This document shows positions 45,615 through 55,970 of a stretch of DNA of 64,000 nt, piece after piece. Source of the stretch: Cristatella mucedo (Eukaryota; Bryozoa; Phylactolaemata; Cristatellidae); the NCBI GenBank assembly GCA_009760855.2, contig WPIO01000245.1, positions 62,001 through 126,000 on the forward strand. The letters run 5' to 3'. Under the pieces are notes generated by a model. It had not been told where the DNA came from. It did no database searches and was given only the letters and a program-made list of their open reading frames with translations. The position numbers and the translations under genes were made by a program. Numbering within the stretch: the stretch's first letter is position 1; the number at the start of each line of letters is the position of its first letter.

Positions 45615-46574
45615 GACTGCCTCTTAAATTCCGCCTACTAAATGTCCGCTCGCAAAAAAACCAAGGGGTTACTTATCCGCGATCAGGTGGTCCAGGAGAA
45701 GCTAGAAGCATTTCTGCTTACCGAAACCTGGATGACGCCTTGTTCCAGCAGCTGTATTTCCGAGACCACCCCACCTGGGTTCTCATTCTATCAGTTCATG
45801 CGTTCTGAAAAGGTTGGTGGCGGGATTGCAATTGTTGTTCACGAATCGTTTGGCTATAAAATGTGCAGTTTCTCGCAATGGTCATCGTGTGAATCGGTTG
45901 TTATCAGATCTTCATCAAAGACAATGCCTCTCACCATTGTGATATACCGACCTCCTGGCTGTCTAAACTTGTTTATTGAGGAGTTTTCAGAGTTCCTCGC
46001 TAAAATATTTGTGTGACAGGCCGTTACTGATTGTAGGAGACTTCAATATTCACATTGACAACCTTAGCAACAGCCAGGTCCGATCGTTTCTTGACTGTCT
46101 GGAGAATTTTGGTTTGGCCCAACACGTTAATCATAGATCCCACGTCGGTGGCCACATTCTAGATCTCGTGATCACTAAGGATGTCCTATCCACTGACTTT
46201 TTGGTCTGCCCACTGACCCTCTCAGATCATTGTTCGGTCTCGTTTACTGTTCCTGCTCCCTCGTACGTACACGGCGATGTCGATTTGCCTAACGACGTTA
46301 CTTACAAAGCATTGACGTGGACAAATTTTTGAAATCTGTTTGTGATGCAGGTCTTCTTGATCTGCATTCAGACTCAACCGGCAGCCTCGATACCCTCACT
46401 GATACGATAAACATGACACTCAGGAGTGCTCTTGACAAGCACGCTCTCGTTCGCTCTATCCGTGTTCAAAGTCGTCGAGATTCCTTTCAATTTACAAAAA
46501 ACTCCTTAAGGTGCGCCGTGTTAAGAACAGGCTGGAACGTCGTTTCAAGAAATCTGGGTCTGAGGCAGACCTAG
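45615..46574 (+). pseudogene. APE-type endonuclease of LINE family B, frameshifted
   Basis: Role: nicks target DNA to prime reverse transcription. Segments across three frames: 'FRLLNVRS' (45618-45650, frameshifted into the next), 'EAFLLTETWMTPC' (the E of ETW is catalytic), 'GGGIAIVVHESF', 'IVIYRPPG', then after a shift near 46010 'LLIVGDFNIHIDNLSN', 'HVGGHILDLVIT' and 'LTLSDHCSVSFTV' (the Ser-Asp-His motif). A second shift near 46325 follows. All signature motifs are present, so the damage is mainly indels. Confidence 0.85.
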
Positions 46575-47500
46575 TCCATTTTAACGACTTCCTTCGAGTT
46601 TGCATCCGAAAGCTTAAAAAAGCCAGGGCTTCTTTTTTCATTAGAAGACTGAATTCCTGCCTGTCGGACACTAAACAGATTTATAAGACAGTAAACCATT
46701 TACTGGCCAGTGCTGTGAGGTCTGACTCGCAGGATATTAAGGGCTCAGCCGAAAAGTTTTCAGCCTTCTTTACTGAAAAAATTGTGCACATTCTTGCCTC
46801 CAGTAAGCCCCCTCCGACCAAATCAATCGCAGTTCCTCAACCTGTGACCTTTCTTAAAAGGTTCTCCGATGTTTCTGCCTGTGATGTGGCTGCCTTAATG
46901 AAGTCTAGCAAAAAGAGCTCGTCTCCTGAAGACCCTATACCTTCATCTCTGTGGTCTTCACTTGCAGACCAACTTAGCCCTGCCATAACCAAGATTTTTA
47001 ATCCTTCTTTGGGAAAAGGTGTCGTCCCTTTGTTCTTCAAATCGGCAACCGTTAGACCTATTCCTAGAAAGCCTGGATTAGACACAGAGGTCCTAGCAAA
47101 CTATCGTCCAGTTTCCCTTCTTCTGTTCTTATCAAAGATTCTTGATAAAATTGTTGCTAAGCAGCTAGTTGAACATATTGAAAATAATGGAATGTCAGAA
47201 ACATTTCAATCAGGTTTCAAGAGGCAGCACTCTACTGAAACTGCTCTCCTCCGTGTTAGCAATGACATTCTATGTGGCAACGACGACAGGAATGTCACTA
47301 CCCTAGCTCTGATAGATCTGTCTGCTGCCTTGGACACCATTGATCGTGAAGTTCTGCTTGAACGATTGAGAACAACGATCGGTCTGGCAGACGAAGCACT
47401 GGCTTGGTTTAAATCCTACTTGTCTGATCGTGTTCAATCCGTGTCGTGTGGAGGTCAGGTCTCAGACATGAGAAGGGTCACATGTGGAGTCCCTCAATAG
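46511..47500 (+). pseudogene. Linker and RT N-half of LINE family B, ends at a premature stop
   Basis: A 329-codon frame: Lys/Arg-rich linker, 'SSPEDPIPSSLW', 'VPIPRKPGLDTEVLANYRP' equivalents of the RT N-terminal blocks, 'FQSGFKRQHSTETALL', and 'ALIDLSAALDTIDRE', where the usual Phe before Asp is Leu but the catalytic Asp residues remain. 'GVPQ' is followed by TAG at 47498-47500, where Gly is expected (GVPQGS). Confidence 0.88.
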
Positions 47501-48538
47501 TCTGTACTTGGTCCCTTACTGTTCTCTATTTATTTTCAACCTCTGGGAAAAGTGATGAAGGCCCATTGAATAGGATATCACTTCTGTGCTGACGATACTC
47601 GCTATACTTGTCATTTAAACCGTCGGAATCTGCTGCAGCAACTGAGAAACTGAATGCTTGCCTTGCCGATATTCGATCCTGGATGTTCGGAAAACTTTCT
47701 GAAATTAAATGACGATAAAACCAAACTGCTGCTCATAGGACACTCTAAGCGTGTGGCTGGATCTAAAGGCTTTGCTGTTCCAATAGGTGATGCTATTGTG
47801 CGACCTTCATCGCTTGCTCGCAATCTAGGTGTCGTGTTCGACAGCTGCCTCAATTTCAAAAGCTTCATTCAGAAGACTGCCTCTACAGCTAGCCATCACA
47901 TCCAATCCCTATCCAAGATTAGAAGCTGTCTCCCACAGTGGCTTGTAAAAAATGTAACTAGCTCTTTAGTTCTGTCTCGGCTTGAGTATTGTAATTCCCT
48001 TTTGGCTGGGCTACCAAAGAAAGCTATTATGCCACTACAGCAGACTAAGAATATGGCTGCAAGGCTGGTCTTCAAGTCCCAGCGATTTGAGCACGTGTCA
48101 CCTTTGCTGAGAGAGCTCGGATGGTTGCCGGTTGAGCGAAGGATACAGAGCAAAGGTCTTACGCTGACTCACAAGGCCAGCCACGGCTTGGCTCTTTCGT
48201 ACGTTGCTGAACTGCTGCATCAGTTTCAGCCTGTTCGCGCCCTCAGGTCCTGTGTGGACAATAAATTAGCTGTCCCAATCCTCCGCTTAAATCCAGTTGG
48301 TGACAGAAGCTTAAGCTCTGCTGGTCCTAGACTGTGGAACTCGCTTCCACAATTCTTATGCAACGACATCTACTCTCCGACTGCCGACTATGGCACATCT
48401 TATTCAGCGGTCCTGAACTGCTACTTCTATGCTACTCACTACCTCAACTGCTCTCCTGACTCTGCTATGCTTCCCACTTTCTCTTTGTTGCGTGAGACGA
48501 AGTCTGTGGGCTACCGAATGCGTACCGAAAGCCGCTAA
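47501..48538 (+). pseudogene. RT C-half and C-terminal region of LINE family B
   Basis: After the stop the sequence 'SVLGPLLFSIYFQPLG' continues in frame. The YADD box reads HF-CADD-T (Tyr to Cys, about 47583-47605), with both Asp residues kept. A short gap region follows, then a clean 294-codon frame (47654-48538): 'FLKLNDDKTKLLLIGHSK', 'ARNLGVVFDSCLNFKSF', 'PRLWNSLPQFL', ending in Glu-Ser-Arg-stop. The C-terminal half is the most intact part of the element. Confidence 0.88.
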
Positions 48539-48796
48539 GGCTGTGAGTGTGCTATACCAAACTGTCCTGCGTAACACCCACATGGTCTTTATGACTTTGT
48601 GGAGTTACTGACCGAGATACATACATACATACATTGCAGCAAACTTTCTTAAAGAAAGTGACGCTACAATTAACATACTAGTTTTAGGCAAACAAAGTGT
48701 GATTAAAAAATTTGGAAAGGTTAATGCTCAACATTTGCTCTGCCAGCATATCTCCTGTTGAATTAGCATGAAACTCCTTATCAAATTGAATCACTC

Positions 48797-48985
48797 CCCT
48801 CAACTGCTCTCATGACTCTGCTATGCTTCCCAATTTCTCTTTACTGGGTGAGATGAAGTCTGTTGGCCACCGAATGCATACCGAAAGCTGCGTAGGCTGT
48901 GAGTGGGTTGTACACAACTCTCTTGCATAACGTTCACATAATCTTTGCGGCTTAATGGTGTTACCGACGGAGATACAGTACATTA
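48797..48985 (+). mobile_element. LINE family B, second 3' terminus in the same orientation
   Basis: About 190 bp: 'cctcaactgctctcatgact' (last codons) through the 3'UTR to 'cggagatacagtacattaca'. It lies just after the A remnant that hosts the big B element. It is more diverged than that element, so it is a separate, older insertion. Confidence 0.8.
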
Positions 48986-48987
48986 CA

Positions 48988-49110
48988 CTTGCTGGTCTGC
49001 CACGACTCGTTCTAGTGGCTTTGATACGAACGCAGAAGAGAAGCTGGGTGGGAGTTCGCTTGGTTCTCTTGGTCTAGTGTCTCTTTCTTGAGTATTTGGT
49101 ACTGGCAAAC
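48988..49110 (-). mobile_element. LINE family A RT-start fragment
   Basis: 'gctggtctgccacgactcgt' and 'tctcttggtctagtgtctct' are the reverse complement of the segment at 11980-12085. It is a small remnant ending at unrelated DNA. Confidence 0.65.
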
Positions 49111-49468
49111 CAATGCATTTGCGAACGAAAACACTCAGGTCATTGTAAGTGAAAATACTAAAAAACTGCGACGATTCTAGCACTGATCTGCACGGCTATA
49201 GAGTTACCAGCAGCCGAGAATTTCCTAGCGGTTTACCTGACCTCAAGGGTAATTTAAAGGGGTTTTCCCTCATTGTGTTCGCAGTGTAGGATCTCTGACT
49301 TGGTCAAGCCTGCTCACACGGCTTAGTCTGGACTGCAGAAACTTTACCGTCGGTGTTCTACGGAGAGTACTCCAATTAAGGTAACAGGCAGTACCTTTAG
49401 TAAGCAAAGCTGCACTGACCTAGCTGCATGGACTTTGATCTGACTGAACAGTGATTTTTCTGTACCAG

Positions 49469-49586
49469 CCTGCTAATGCTTTATTTGCCAGCAATGTCCA
49501 CGTGGTGACTCGTCCTAATATGAATTATTCAGTCTGGACTCTAATGTCAGCCATTGAGCTAGCAGTTCAGCCGGCCTTCTGCCAAG
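49469..49586 (+). CDS. Weak candidate exon
   Basis: An acceptor 'gatttttctgtaccag' precedes a frame read as 'PANALFASNVHVVTRPNMNY' and 'SAIELAVQPAFCQ', with a donor-like caag|gtcagt at 49586. The start phase is 0 and the end phase is 1. A further acceptor at 49713 could join in phase to give a short C-terminus (LAQSAKDHFRIAYSR-stop). Nothing identifies the protein, and short splice-like frames arise by chance. Confidence 0.22.
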
Positions 49587-49589
49587 GTC

Positions 49590-50824
49590 AGTGCCTTGCA
49601 TGGCTACCAGTTACTCTTATATTCTGGAAAGCCTTTACATGTTTGAGTCCACGGTTCCAACATTGATCTGATCAGTGAAATGACAAACTTGCATTGTCGT
49701 GTTTGACCTTTAGACTTAGCTCAATCTGCAAAAGACCACTTCAGAATTGCCTATTCACGTTAAACTTGCCAAAACCGCAACGACTTGATGGTGTTATTTA
49801 CGATAATTCTCGATTCACTCCTAAAGCCCAAGTGGTTTACGGTACCTATAGACTTGCCAAATTAACTTCACCTCACTCCAACAACGGAAAGCGAAAGCAG
49901 GTGTCTTTCTAAGAAGTGATTGGCAGTAAAGAAACAGCTCGGAATGGCTAGAAAGATATGCCAGAGTCAGTTGGCAGCAGCAGAGGTGATATACCATTAT
50001 ATGGTGATATCATTTTGAAGCTGCTTGCATAATGCTGTACCAGCGGAGCGAAGTCTTCTGCTCTTAAGGAACTTGGCCTACACGTCGCATTAATATTTCG
50101 TTGACTATAGAGAATACGAGGCTCAAACAGGCAGAAACTGGCGTTGCAGTTCAGTTATTTATAAATAAGCCAGTCAATGGCGGCCATAGTAAGTGCTAGT
50201 CAGGATAAGAATTTGGCTCTGTATATGTTAATCAGCCAGAAGCCATAGCAGAGCTTTTAAGAAAGAAGTCGCCAGGCCATGTCTCTAGGATTTATGCATG
50301 GTTCCAACGCTATATATAACAACTTTTACGGGCTTGATGCATTTTTTTCTAGTAGCATAGCCACAACTTAGTTGCACTAGTTTAGTGAGGAGGCAGAAAA
50401 TTAATCTATTAAATTTTGAAGTAAAGCAATAGCATAGGTAGTTCCTAGTCTCAGAAAAGGATAGACCCTAATGGCTAGCTAGGAAAGCAGATTCTTTAAA
50501 CAGGTTTCTACTTTAAGCAGTCGTTTAGGATGGCACCTATGCTCGTTGCAAATACTAACGGTCACATTAGGAAGCCTCGATTGGAAGTTCAGATTCCTTA
50601 GACAAGTAGATAGCTAGCTTCAAGTTACCCATGCTGTAATGTGTTAACGAATGGTTTAGTAAACGGAAATCTGCTGATTTCTATGACCTAATGCCTGAAA
50701 GCCAGCATGCGTTTATCAAGTTGCTTCTGAGCATCCCGTTATTTTAAATGGTAACCAAAGCACAGTTAAGTTGCCGTTACACTTCATTCTGTCTCGGCTT
50801 TTTACATCTGCTGCAATGGAAGCA
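49590..50824. other. Unassigned
   Basis: Unique DNA. An open frame at 49694-49912 ends in 'NNGKRKQVSF' and stop but has no assigned family. Nothing else recognised. Confidence 0.35.
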
Positions 50825-51050
50825 TTGATTAAGCGCTCGTGAATTGTCCTTTGTATGTTTTTGTGCTTATGTGTGCTGATAGTGCAAGCTACCACCAATC
50901 ATATTTTACATCTTGACACTGCATGTATCATCAAACCATGCTATGCCTTTTGACATCGTGCATGCTACCAATAATAATTTCATCAGGCTTCCTTACAGTA
51001 CACACAAAGTGCTTACAAGGATACTAAGTTATCTGAGGGCGCTAAACGTC
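50825..51050 (+). mobile_element. LINE family A 3'UTR, degraded
   Basis: 'tgtgcttatgtgtgctgata', 'gcaagctaccaccaat', 'tgacactgcatgtatcatc' and 'actaagttatctgagggcgct' follow 3'UTR order. The tail is missing. A short inverted piece of the same 3' end precedes it (50795-50824). Confidence 0.55.
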
Positions 51051-51534
51051 AGTAGTGATCCCAATAACTAAAGGCATACTGTTTATTTTACTGCCTACTG
51101 TCTACTGTCTAGGTACTGTCTATCCGGCTATTCCATGTGACATCTGAATCCTGAATTTGATAGCACCCTTATGTGTGATTCGCTTAGTTTCAGCCGAGAT
51201 TTAATTCACTACACTGTTTTCAACGTCGTAATACTAGCAAATTTAAGTATCGACTGTACTTTCTAGCAACCCAATGCAGCTGCTCCTGCGTAACTTGGCA
51301 AACGTTCTAATATGTTTTCCTTAAATTGTGACCCAATATGGTCAGAAACTGCGAGAATATCACACAATACATACTTTATAGTCTAAACTGTGAAATTAAG
51401 TGGAATGATTTAATTTAGGGCACAATTAAGAGGAGCCTATAGTGAGCAGTTCCTGAAATAAAACTCTTTCCTTTCAAAAAGTAAAATTCACTATCGGAAG
51501 TCTGTGCAGTCCAGTAGCAGGTTTCGGTGATAAC
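51051..51534. other. Unassigned
   Basis: No recognised feature. Confidence 0.4.
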
Positions 51535-51998
51535 AGTAATACTAATAATAATATTTATAAATTTGAGGAAACGATGGCCTAGAAGTCACTGTAATTCTAG
51601 GGGCTTTACAATTGCTGAAAAATAAGCACAATTAAACTGTCAGTGGCTGCATGCTCACCAAGCGACAAGACTAACATGGTTTGGGATGATATGCACAGGG
51701 TTTGTGTGCAAGTATAGTTAGTGGCAGTATGTACAGTGACTGCAGACATAAGCTCATCGAAGACTGATCACAGGGACCATCTAAATGCTGTTATAAACAG
51801 GTGCGTTTTCATTTTCTTTTTAAATGTGGCTGAGTCAGGAGATGTTGGGGTGAGTCAGTGGGGTGATAATGAGTTCCAGTCTTTTTGGAGCAAAAGGAAC
51901 TACAGGTACCGTCTCCAAAAGATTTGAGGTTTGTATGGGGTATAGTTAAACGGTTAGATTCCGAAAAACAGATAGTCCGGTGCTTAGCCTGGTGGGTG
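51535..51998 (-). mobile_element. LINE family A, 3' 460 bp, old
   Basis: A TAA-type tail near 51540-51553, decayed hairpin, 3'UTR and the C-terminal region up to the LPHQAKH segment ('tagcctggtggg' on the plus strand). An AT/AG-rich insert near 51850-51880 disrupts the end of the ORF. Confidence 0.75.
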
Positions 51999-52319
51999 AT
52001 GCCAGTAGCACAAAGCTCAGTCACAGAGATATTCAAATGTTGCCTAGGATTGCACTGAAGACTGATGACACTTCCTGCCACGCCCTCCACTCTCTTTGAG
52101 GGTATGACATGGCAGCTATGTGGCTCTGCCCCTCTCTGCAGTCAAACTGCTACTTCAGAAGAAAGGGGGCAGGGCATGCAGAGCAGATGCCGTGCTCCCA
52201 CGGTTGGTATCGGCTGACAAAGCTTGATTTAATTGCAACAGGTCAGACGGGTCGCATGACCCAACACACTAGGGCTGCAGTGACCTACTTTCTGCTTGAG
52301 CTTCTGCCAGTACCACTGC

Positions 52320-52321
<2 letters not shown>
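51999..52321. other. GC-richer unassigned segment
   Basis: Elevated G+C from about 52080 on. No recognised repeat. Confidence 0.35.

Positions 52322-52380
<59 letters not shown>
52322..52380. repeat. (CT)n microsatellite, ~59 bp
   Basis: A CT run with one interruption near its start, followed by imperfect CT-rich sequence. Ser-Leu frames across it are artefacts. Confidence 0.97.
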
Positions 52381-52384
<4 letters not shown>

Positions 52385-53429
52385 CTCTCTCCATCTCGTT
52401 GTCTTTCTCCTGCTCTCTTCCCGTCAAACTCCGGAGCTGCTTATACAACGACGACTACTGCATATCAGTTGATATCACTATGCTCCCCCCTCTCCTGCAT
52501 AAAAATACACCTCTTGCTCTAATGTCCACAGATTGTCTATGGGGCATCACTTCACTGTCCTTCTCCGAAACTCTAACTCCATCCCATGCATTTTTTACTG
52601 TTGAGGTCTCGTTGGTGATAGCCGTTGAGGCTCTATCGCAACTATACAAAAAAGCTGTAAATCAGCTAGCTATCCTAATTAACTTGTAATAACTTCAAAT
52701 AGCCTCCTTCTGCAAACTGAAGGACGATCTTTACAGGCTCTCAGCGCAGACTTCAGCAAGCATCACACGATTACCCGCTGAAATACTCAAACCTGACATA
52801 GTGGCTCATAAAGCCCAAGCTAGGTTCAGCTTTCCCGGGGCTAATAACCACTGTCCCAACCAGGGTACTCTATCTCCTGATCTGCACCGTCAGATTCTTG
52901 TGTCCCAGCACTTCCGTTGCAGCACCTGCTTAGGCTTTATTGGCACAGGACCAAGCAAGTCTTCCAGATGCTGCAGCTTTCCAGAGCGTCCTGTCGTGCT
53001 TGGGTGGGGCGTCTTCTACTGTGGAGCCAGGCTGCTTGGTCAGAGCAACTGCTGGGGCCGCTTGGCCGACTTGCCTCACGAATCGTGTCTGCCTTCGTGA
53101 GTAACTTGTACAGATGCTGGCATTCGAATTGAACGGCATACTTCCACACATGCAGCAATTGCCTCCCCCTTCTTTCCTTCTTCCCCCTTCTTTGATGGTG
53201 GGAAGCCGTCCCCCACATATATTAGTTCACCTGTTGCCTTCTCAGTTGGCAAGCAATAGGTCAAGCAGCCTGTTAGCCTGGTCAGGCCCCGAGGGTTCCT
53301 GCCAAGAAGAGCTGGCTGCCGTTTTCTTACCCTAAGCTGCTTATGCTTTGAGTGTCCATAGAAAAGTCTCCATCTTAAAAAGCCACTCAGTCTCGGTGGT
53401 ACTGAGAACAACAGACTAAGACACCTAAT
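52381..53429. other. GC-rich unassigned block
   Basis: About 1 kb with higher G+C than the flanks and several overlapping open frames on both strands (longest 111 codons). That pattern reflects composition rather than coding. It is not similar to the A, B, S1, S2 or C elements. It may be an unrecognised transposon or a gene remnant. Confidence 0.35.
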
Positions 53430-53479
53430 ATTGCTTTACATTACCTGTCTCATTACCAGAAACACGCACTGAGTCGCAC

Positions 53480-53925
53480 GCTCCATGCTGGTACTTCACA
53501 CGTCGCATCTTTTGAAGTTTTGTAATTTGAAAGAAAGTCTCCTCGAACATGTACATGTATAGAATGAACGGGAACATGCTTGCCAAGAGAACTATTGAGT
53601 GTCATGTTTACTGCATCAGTGAGGATAATAATAATAATAATAATATTGCACTTGATAAGCGCCCTCAGAGAACTTAATCTCTCTCTAGGCACTTTACATT
53701 TGCTGCAAAGGGAAATGCAATTGAATGGTGAGTAAAATCATGCTTGATACATCGAGGCTGTCGGTCGAGTCTGGGTGCAAATCAAAAAGCCCTGCATCAC
53801 GAACAGATTAAGAAATACTGTCTATGTCAATGCTTTCAAGTTACTTTGCTGTAAAAGTTCAGCATTATCCTGTACGTACTAGGAAGTATGAAAGCAGGAA
53901 CAGTAAACGAGACCTGCAGTGATCT
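53480..53925 (-). mobile_element. LINE family B linker/endonuclease fragment, split by family A
   Basis: Minus strand: the pieces 53480-53621 and 53743-53925 are collinear with 60770-61050 ('atgcttgccaagagaac', 'ttactgcatcagtgagg', then 'gcaaatcaaaaagccctgcatcac' and 'gaaacagtaaacgagacc' type blocks). A 121-bp family A 3' end interrupts them. Confidence 0.75.
53622..53742 (-). mobile_element. LINE family A 3' terminus nested in family B
   Basis: (TAA)n at 53624-53644, a hairpin with one base lost ('gataagcgccctcagagaac') and ~80 bp of 3'UTR. Both flanks belong to one B copy, so A inserted after B here, the reverse of the nesting at 19887 and 45188. Confidence 0.85.
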
Positions 53926-54339
53926 AAGAGGGCCAGTGGGGACGCCACAAGATAAATGGGGAAAATATCCTTTGTGATCACAATATCTAGGAGTTTAAAA
54001 ACCTTTGGAGTAATGTGGTTGCAGTTTTAAGTTAAAGTGAGCTCTGATATTAATATAATTCTAAAGCTGAAGTCACTATAATGCCAAAGTAAATGTGATA
54101 TGCTCATTAACTGATCACTCTATGAGGGCAGGAATGCCTCGATTATGAGTACTGAAGTGATTTCCCGTGCCACATTCCAGAGGCTGAGGTCTTGCTACTT
54201 CGAAAGTCTAATAAGCTGGCTACAGAAAAAATGTGTTCTGATTATCACGATCCTTAAATACATTCTGGGCTTAGATCTCATCAAAGCAAGTAGCAGTACG
54301 AAACTGTAGTGCCACATTTTAATTCTGCAGATACTAGCT
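53926..54339. other. Unassigned
   Basis: No recognised feature. Confidence 0.4.
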
Positions 54340-54510
54340 GATGCAGCAGGCTCTTTTACATAGCGACAGAAGAGCGTTTACGGCTATCACCACTGCTTGC
54401 ATCGCAATATAGGGTCGCCCACAGCAGGATTCGAACTCACGACCTGGTGACCAAGATTGTGAAAGGCAACAGCCTTACCCGGTATGCTATCAAGGCTCAT
54501 CAATTTTAGG
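54340..54510 (-). mobile_element. SINE family S2 copy with intact box B
   Basis: Minus strand: box B 'gtgagttcgaatcctgc' (about 54428-54444), a box-A-like 'taccgggtaaggctgttgcc', then the S2 body with 'gatagccgtaaacgctcttc' and an 'agagcctgctgcatc' end. Second-best S2 copy after 6878. Confidence 0.75.
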
Positions 54511-55192
54511 AATAACTGGAAACCAATTATGCTAAGTCAAAGGTTCATGACTTGCAAGTCGCTTGCGTTTTGGCAGCCTGCCTGTACATATCCAAACGCG
54601 ATCACTACTTTACTTGACTTCGGTAGTAAGTTCATACCAAAGTTCGATTAATTGTACAGAAAAGTCTCGATGCGGGTATGTGTCCTACGTAAGCTAATGC
54701 AGAATGGGAAACGCTATCAAACGTTCAAGAAATCTATAGACAGACAATGCATGAGTTATAAATAAAGTGCCCAAGGCATTTGGAAAAATCCGGCACTCGT
54801 ATATAATCCTCAAGTGGACAAGTGATACTTTGAATATTTAAGTATTATCGGTAGCACACCGTAGGGAAACTTAATGTCTTTCTTTGAAGTTCTTTGAAGG
54901 AAAAAATCGTGACGTATATCTATTAAAAATTCGAGTAGTTGCCTCAAGTTTAAGGAAATAAAATACGATTCCTACATACCAAGCTAATACTTATAGGAGC
55001 ATGTTGCTCTTTAATTTAACTTTAAATGGTGGCGAGGCCGACAACGACCATTAGATAAAACTGTTCCACGTGAGTGAGCGTACCAGCTAAGAAGTTGCTA
55101 ATTCACATATGAACGTCGCTAAATTTTCACAATTACTGTGTACATTTTAGAATCATTGAAATAAACTGAGTTTAATAAAAAAATATTTTCAG
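54511..55192. other. Unassigned; intron upstream of the CUB exon
   Basis: AT-rich DNA ending in 'aaaaatattttcag', the acceptor of the exon at 55193. No repeat recognised. Confidence 0.45.
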
Positions 55193-55561
55193 TCACACAA
55201 TACATTGAGAACCATTGCGGATCTCAGTCCGGAATCTCGGCAGAGCCAATCGAGAAGGTGGTCGCTTTACCAAGAGGTCGCACTACGTCTGCAAGCTGTC
55301 GACTGAGCATTACCTCTCCAGATGAAGGGATAATACTTCGATTTAGGCATTTTGGTCTGCTAGCACAAAGCACCGACTGTAGCAACAGGATAGTTATAGC
55401 ATACGTCGGCAGTCGTCAAGTCATTTGCAAGGAAAACGATATTTTGTCGACACGTTGGTTTATTCCTAAAAATAGAGTTATAATTTGGATAGTTGCTGAA
55501 CAGCCGGTTTCAACTGAAGATCATGGTGCCGCAGCCAACTCACTGGAACTGACAATCCAGA
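55193..55561 (+). CDS. CUB-domain exon (class 1-1) of an extracellular protein gene
   Basis: The acceptor 'aatattttcag' ends at 55192 and the donor caga|gtaagt starts at 55562. The 369-bp exon holds 122 full codons, with phase 1 introns at both ends, as in exon-shuffled extracellular modules. The peptide shows the CUB pattern: Cys at residues 8, 35, 62 and 78 (expected pairs C1-C2 and C3-C4), 'SCRLSITSPDEGIILRFRHF' with the hydrophobic-x-Phe strand, 'DCSNRIVIAYVGS', 'VICKEND', and a final 'NSLELTI' strand. Length fits the ~110-residue family. CUB modules mediate protein and carbohydrate contacts outside the cell. The usual Ca-binding Asp/Glu set is incomplete in what I can see. Neighbouring exons are not identifiable within the window. 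Confidence 0.8.
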
Positions 55562-55679
55562 GTAAGTATTGAGGCTTTTAGAGAGACTTGCAGAATCGCT
55601 AGCAAGTTACTACGTGAACATGCCGTATCTATTAAAATCGCTTTAAGTTCTAAGGGTTGAATACTTGCATTTTGCCTCA

Positions 55680-55970
55680 CAACATCCCCTGACTTGACCA
55701 CATATAGAAAAAAACACGCATCTATTTATGACAGCATCTAGTGGGTTCGTGTGATTCATTCCTTATGAGCTTTGGGTGCTGAAACTGTTGCCTGCTGCAA
55801 CTTACCAGGCTTGCATGCTGACCCTGTGCATGTCGTCTCTAACCATGTTATTCACATTGTTTATTAAGCATGATACTGCTCGCCATTCGACCGTGTATCT
55901 TTTGCAGCAAATATAAAGAGCCTAGAAAGGGATTAAGGTTCTCTGAGGGCGCTTTATCAAGTGCATTATT
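55680..55970 (+). mobile_element. LINE family A, 3' 290 bp, within the intron after the CUB exon
   Basis: 'caacatcccctgacttgacc' (end of ORF2), 3'UTR ('gcatgctgaccctgtgcatg'), hairpin ('gattaaggttctctgagggcgc') and a short TTA tail. It starts ~120 bp after the exon's donor. Confidence 0.85.

Larger units (their letters stand above)
45188..48630 (+). mobile_element. Near-complete LINE family B element (3.44 kb), inactive
   Basis: Both boundaries are set by the interrupted family A copy. Layout: a ~430-bp leader, the ORF2 endonuclease (about 45615-46310), linker (46310-46950), RT (46950-47660), C-terminal region (to TAA at 48536-48538), a short 3'UTR with a CCACA/TGTGG hairpin (about 48579-48603) and an ATAC/ACATT-type tail. 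No separate ORF1 with a zinc knuckle or coiled coil is visible in the leader, so either the family lacks one or this copy is 5' truncated. Three frameshifts (near 46010, 46325, 46540) and at least one stop (47498) disable it. Confidence 0.9.
44745..48790 (+). mobile_element. LINE family A RT fragment, split by a 3.4-kb family B element
   Basis: The left part, 44745-45187, covers the RT from the DLSAAFD region ('ttcggcagcttttgatactat') through GVPQGS (decayed) and the YADD region to 'ACIDDIHT'. The right part, 48636-48790, resumes with 'gcagcaaactttcttaaag' and the 'NLLVMGKPSVIQ' equivalent. Between them lies the B element, flanked by acatt (45183-45187 and 48631-48635). Four bases (ggat) present in other A copies at this point are missing here. 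Confidence 0.85.

Noticed and set aside
52381-53429. Several 70-110 codon frames on both strands
   Set aside because: They overlap on opposite strands in GC-rich DNA, a pattern of composition rather than coding, and show no domain or splice sites.
55680-55970. 3'UTR of the CUB gene
   Set aside because: The poly(A)-like region is a family A LINE tail, and the exon ends in a strong donor rather than a stop.
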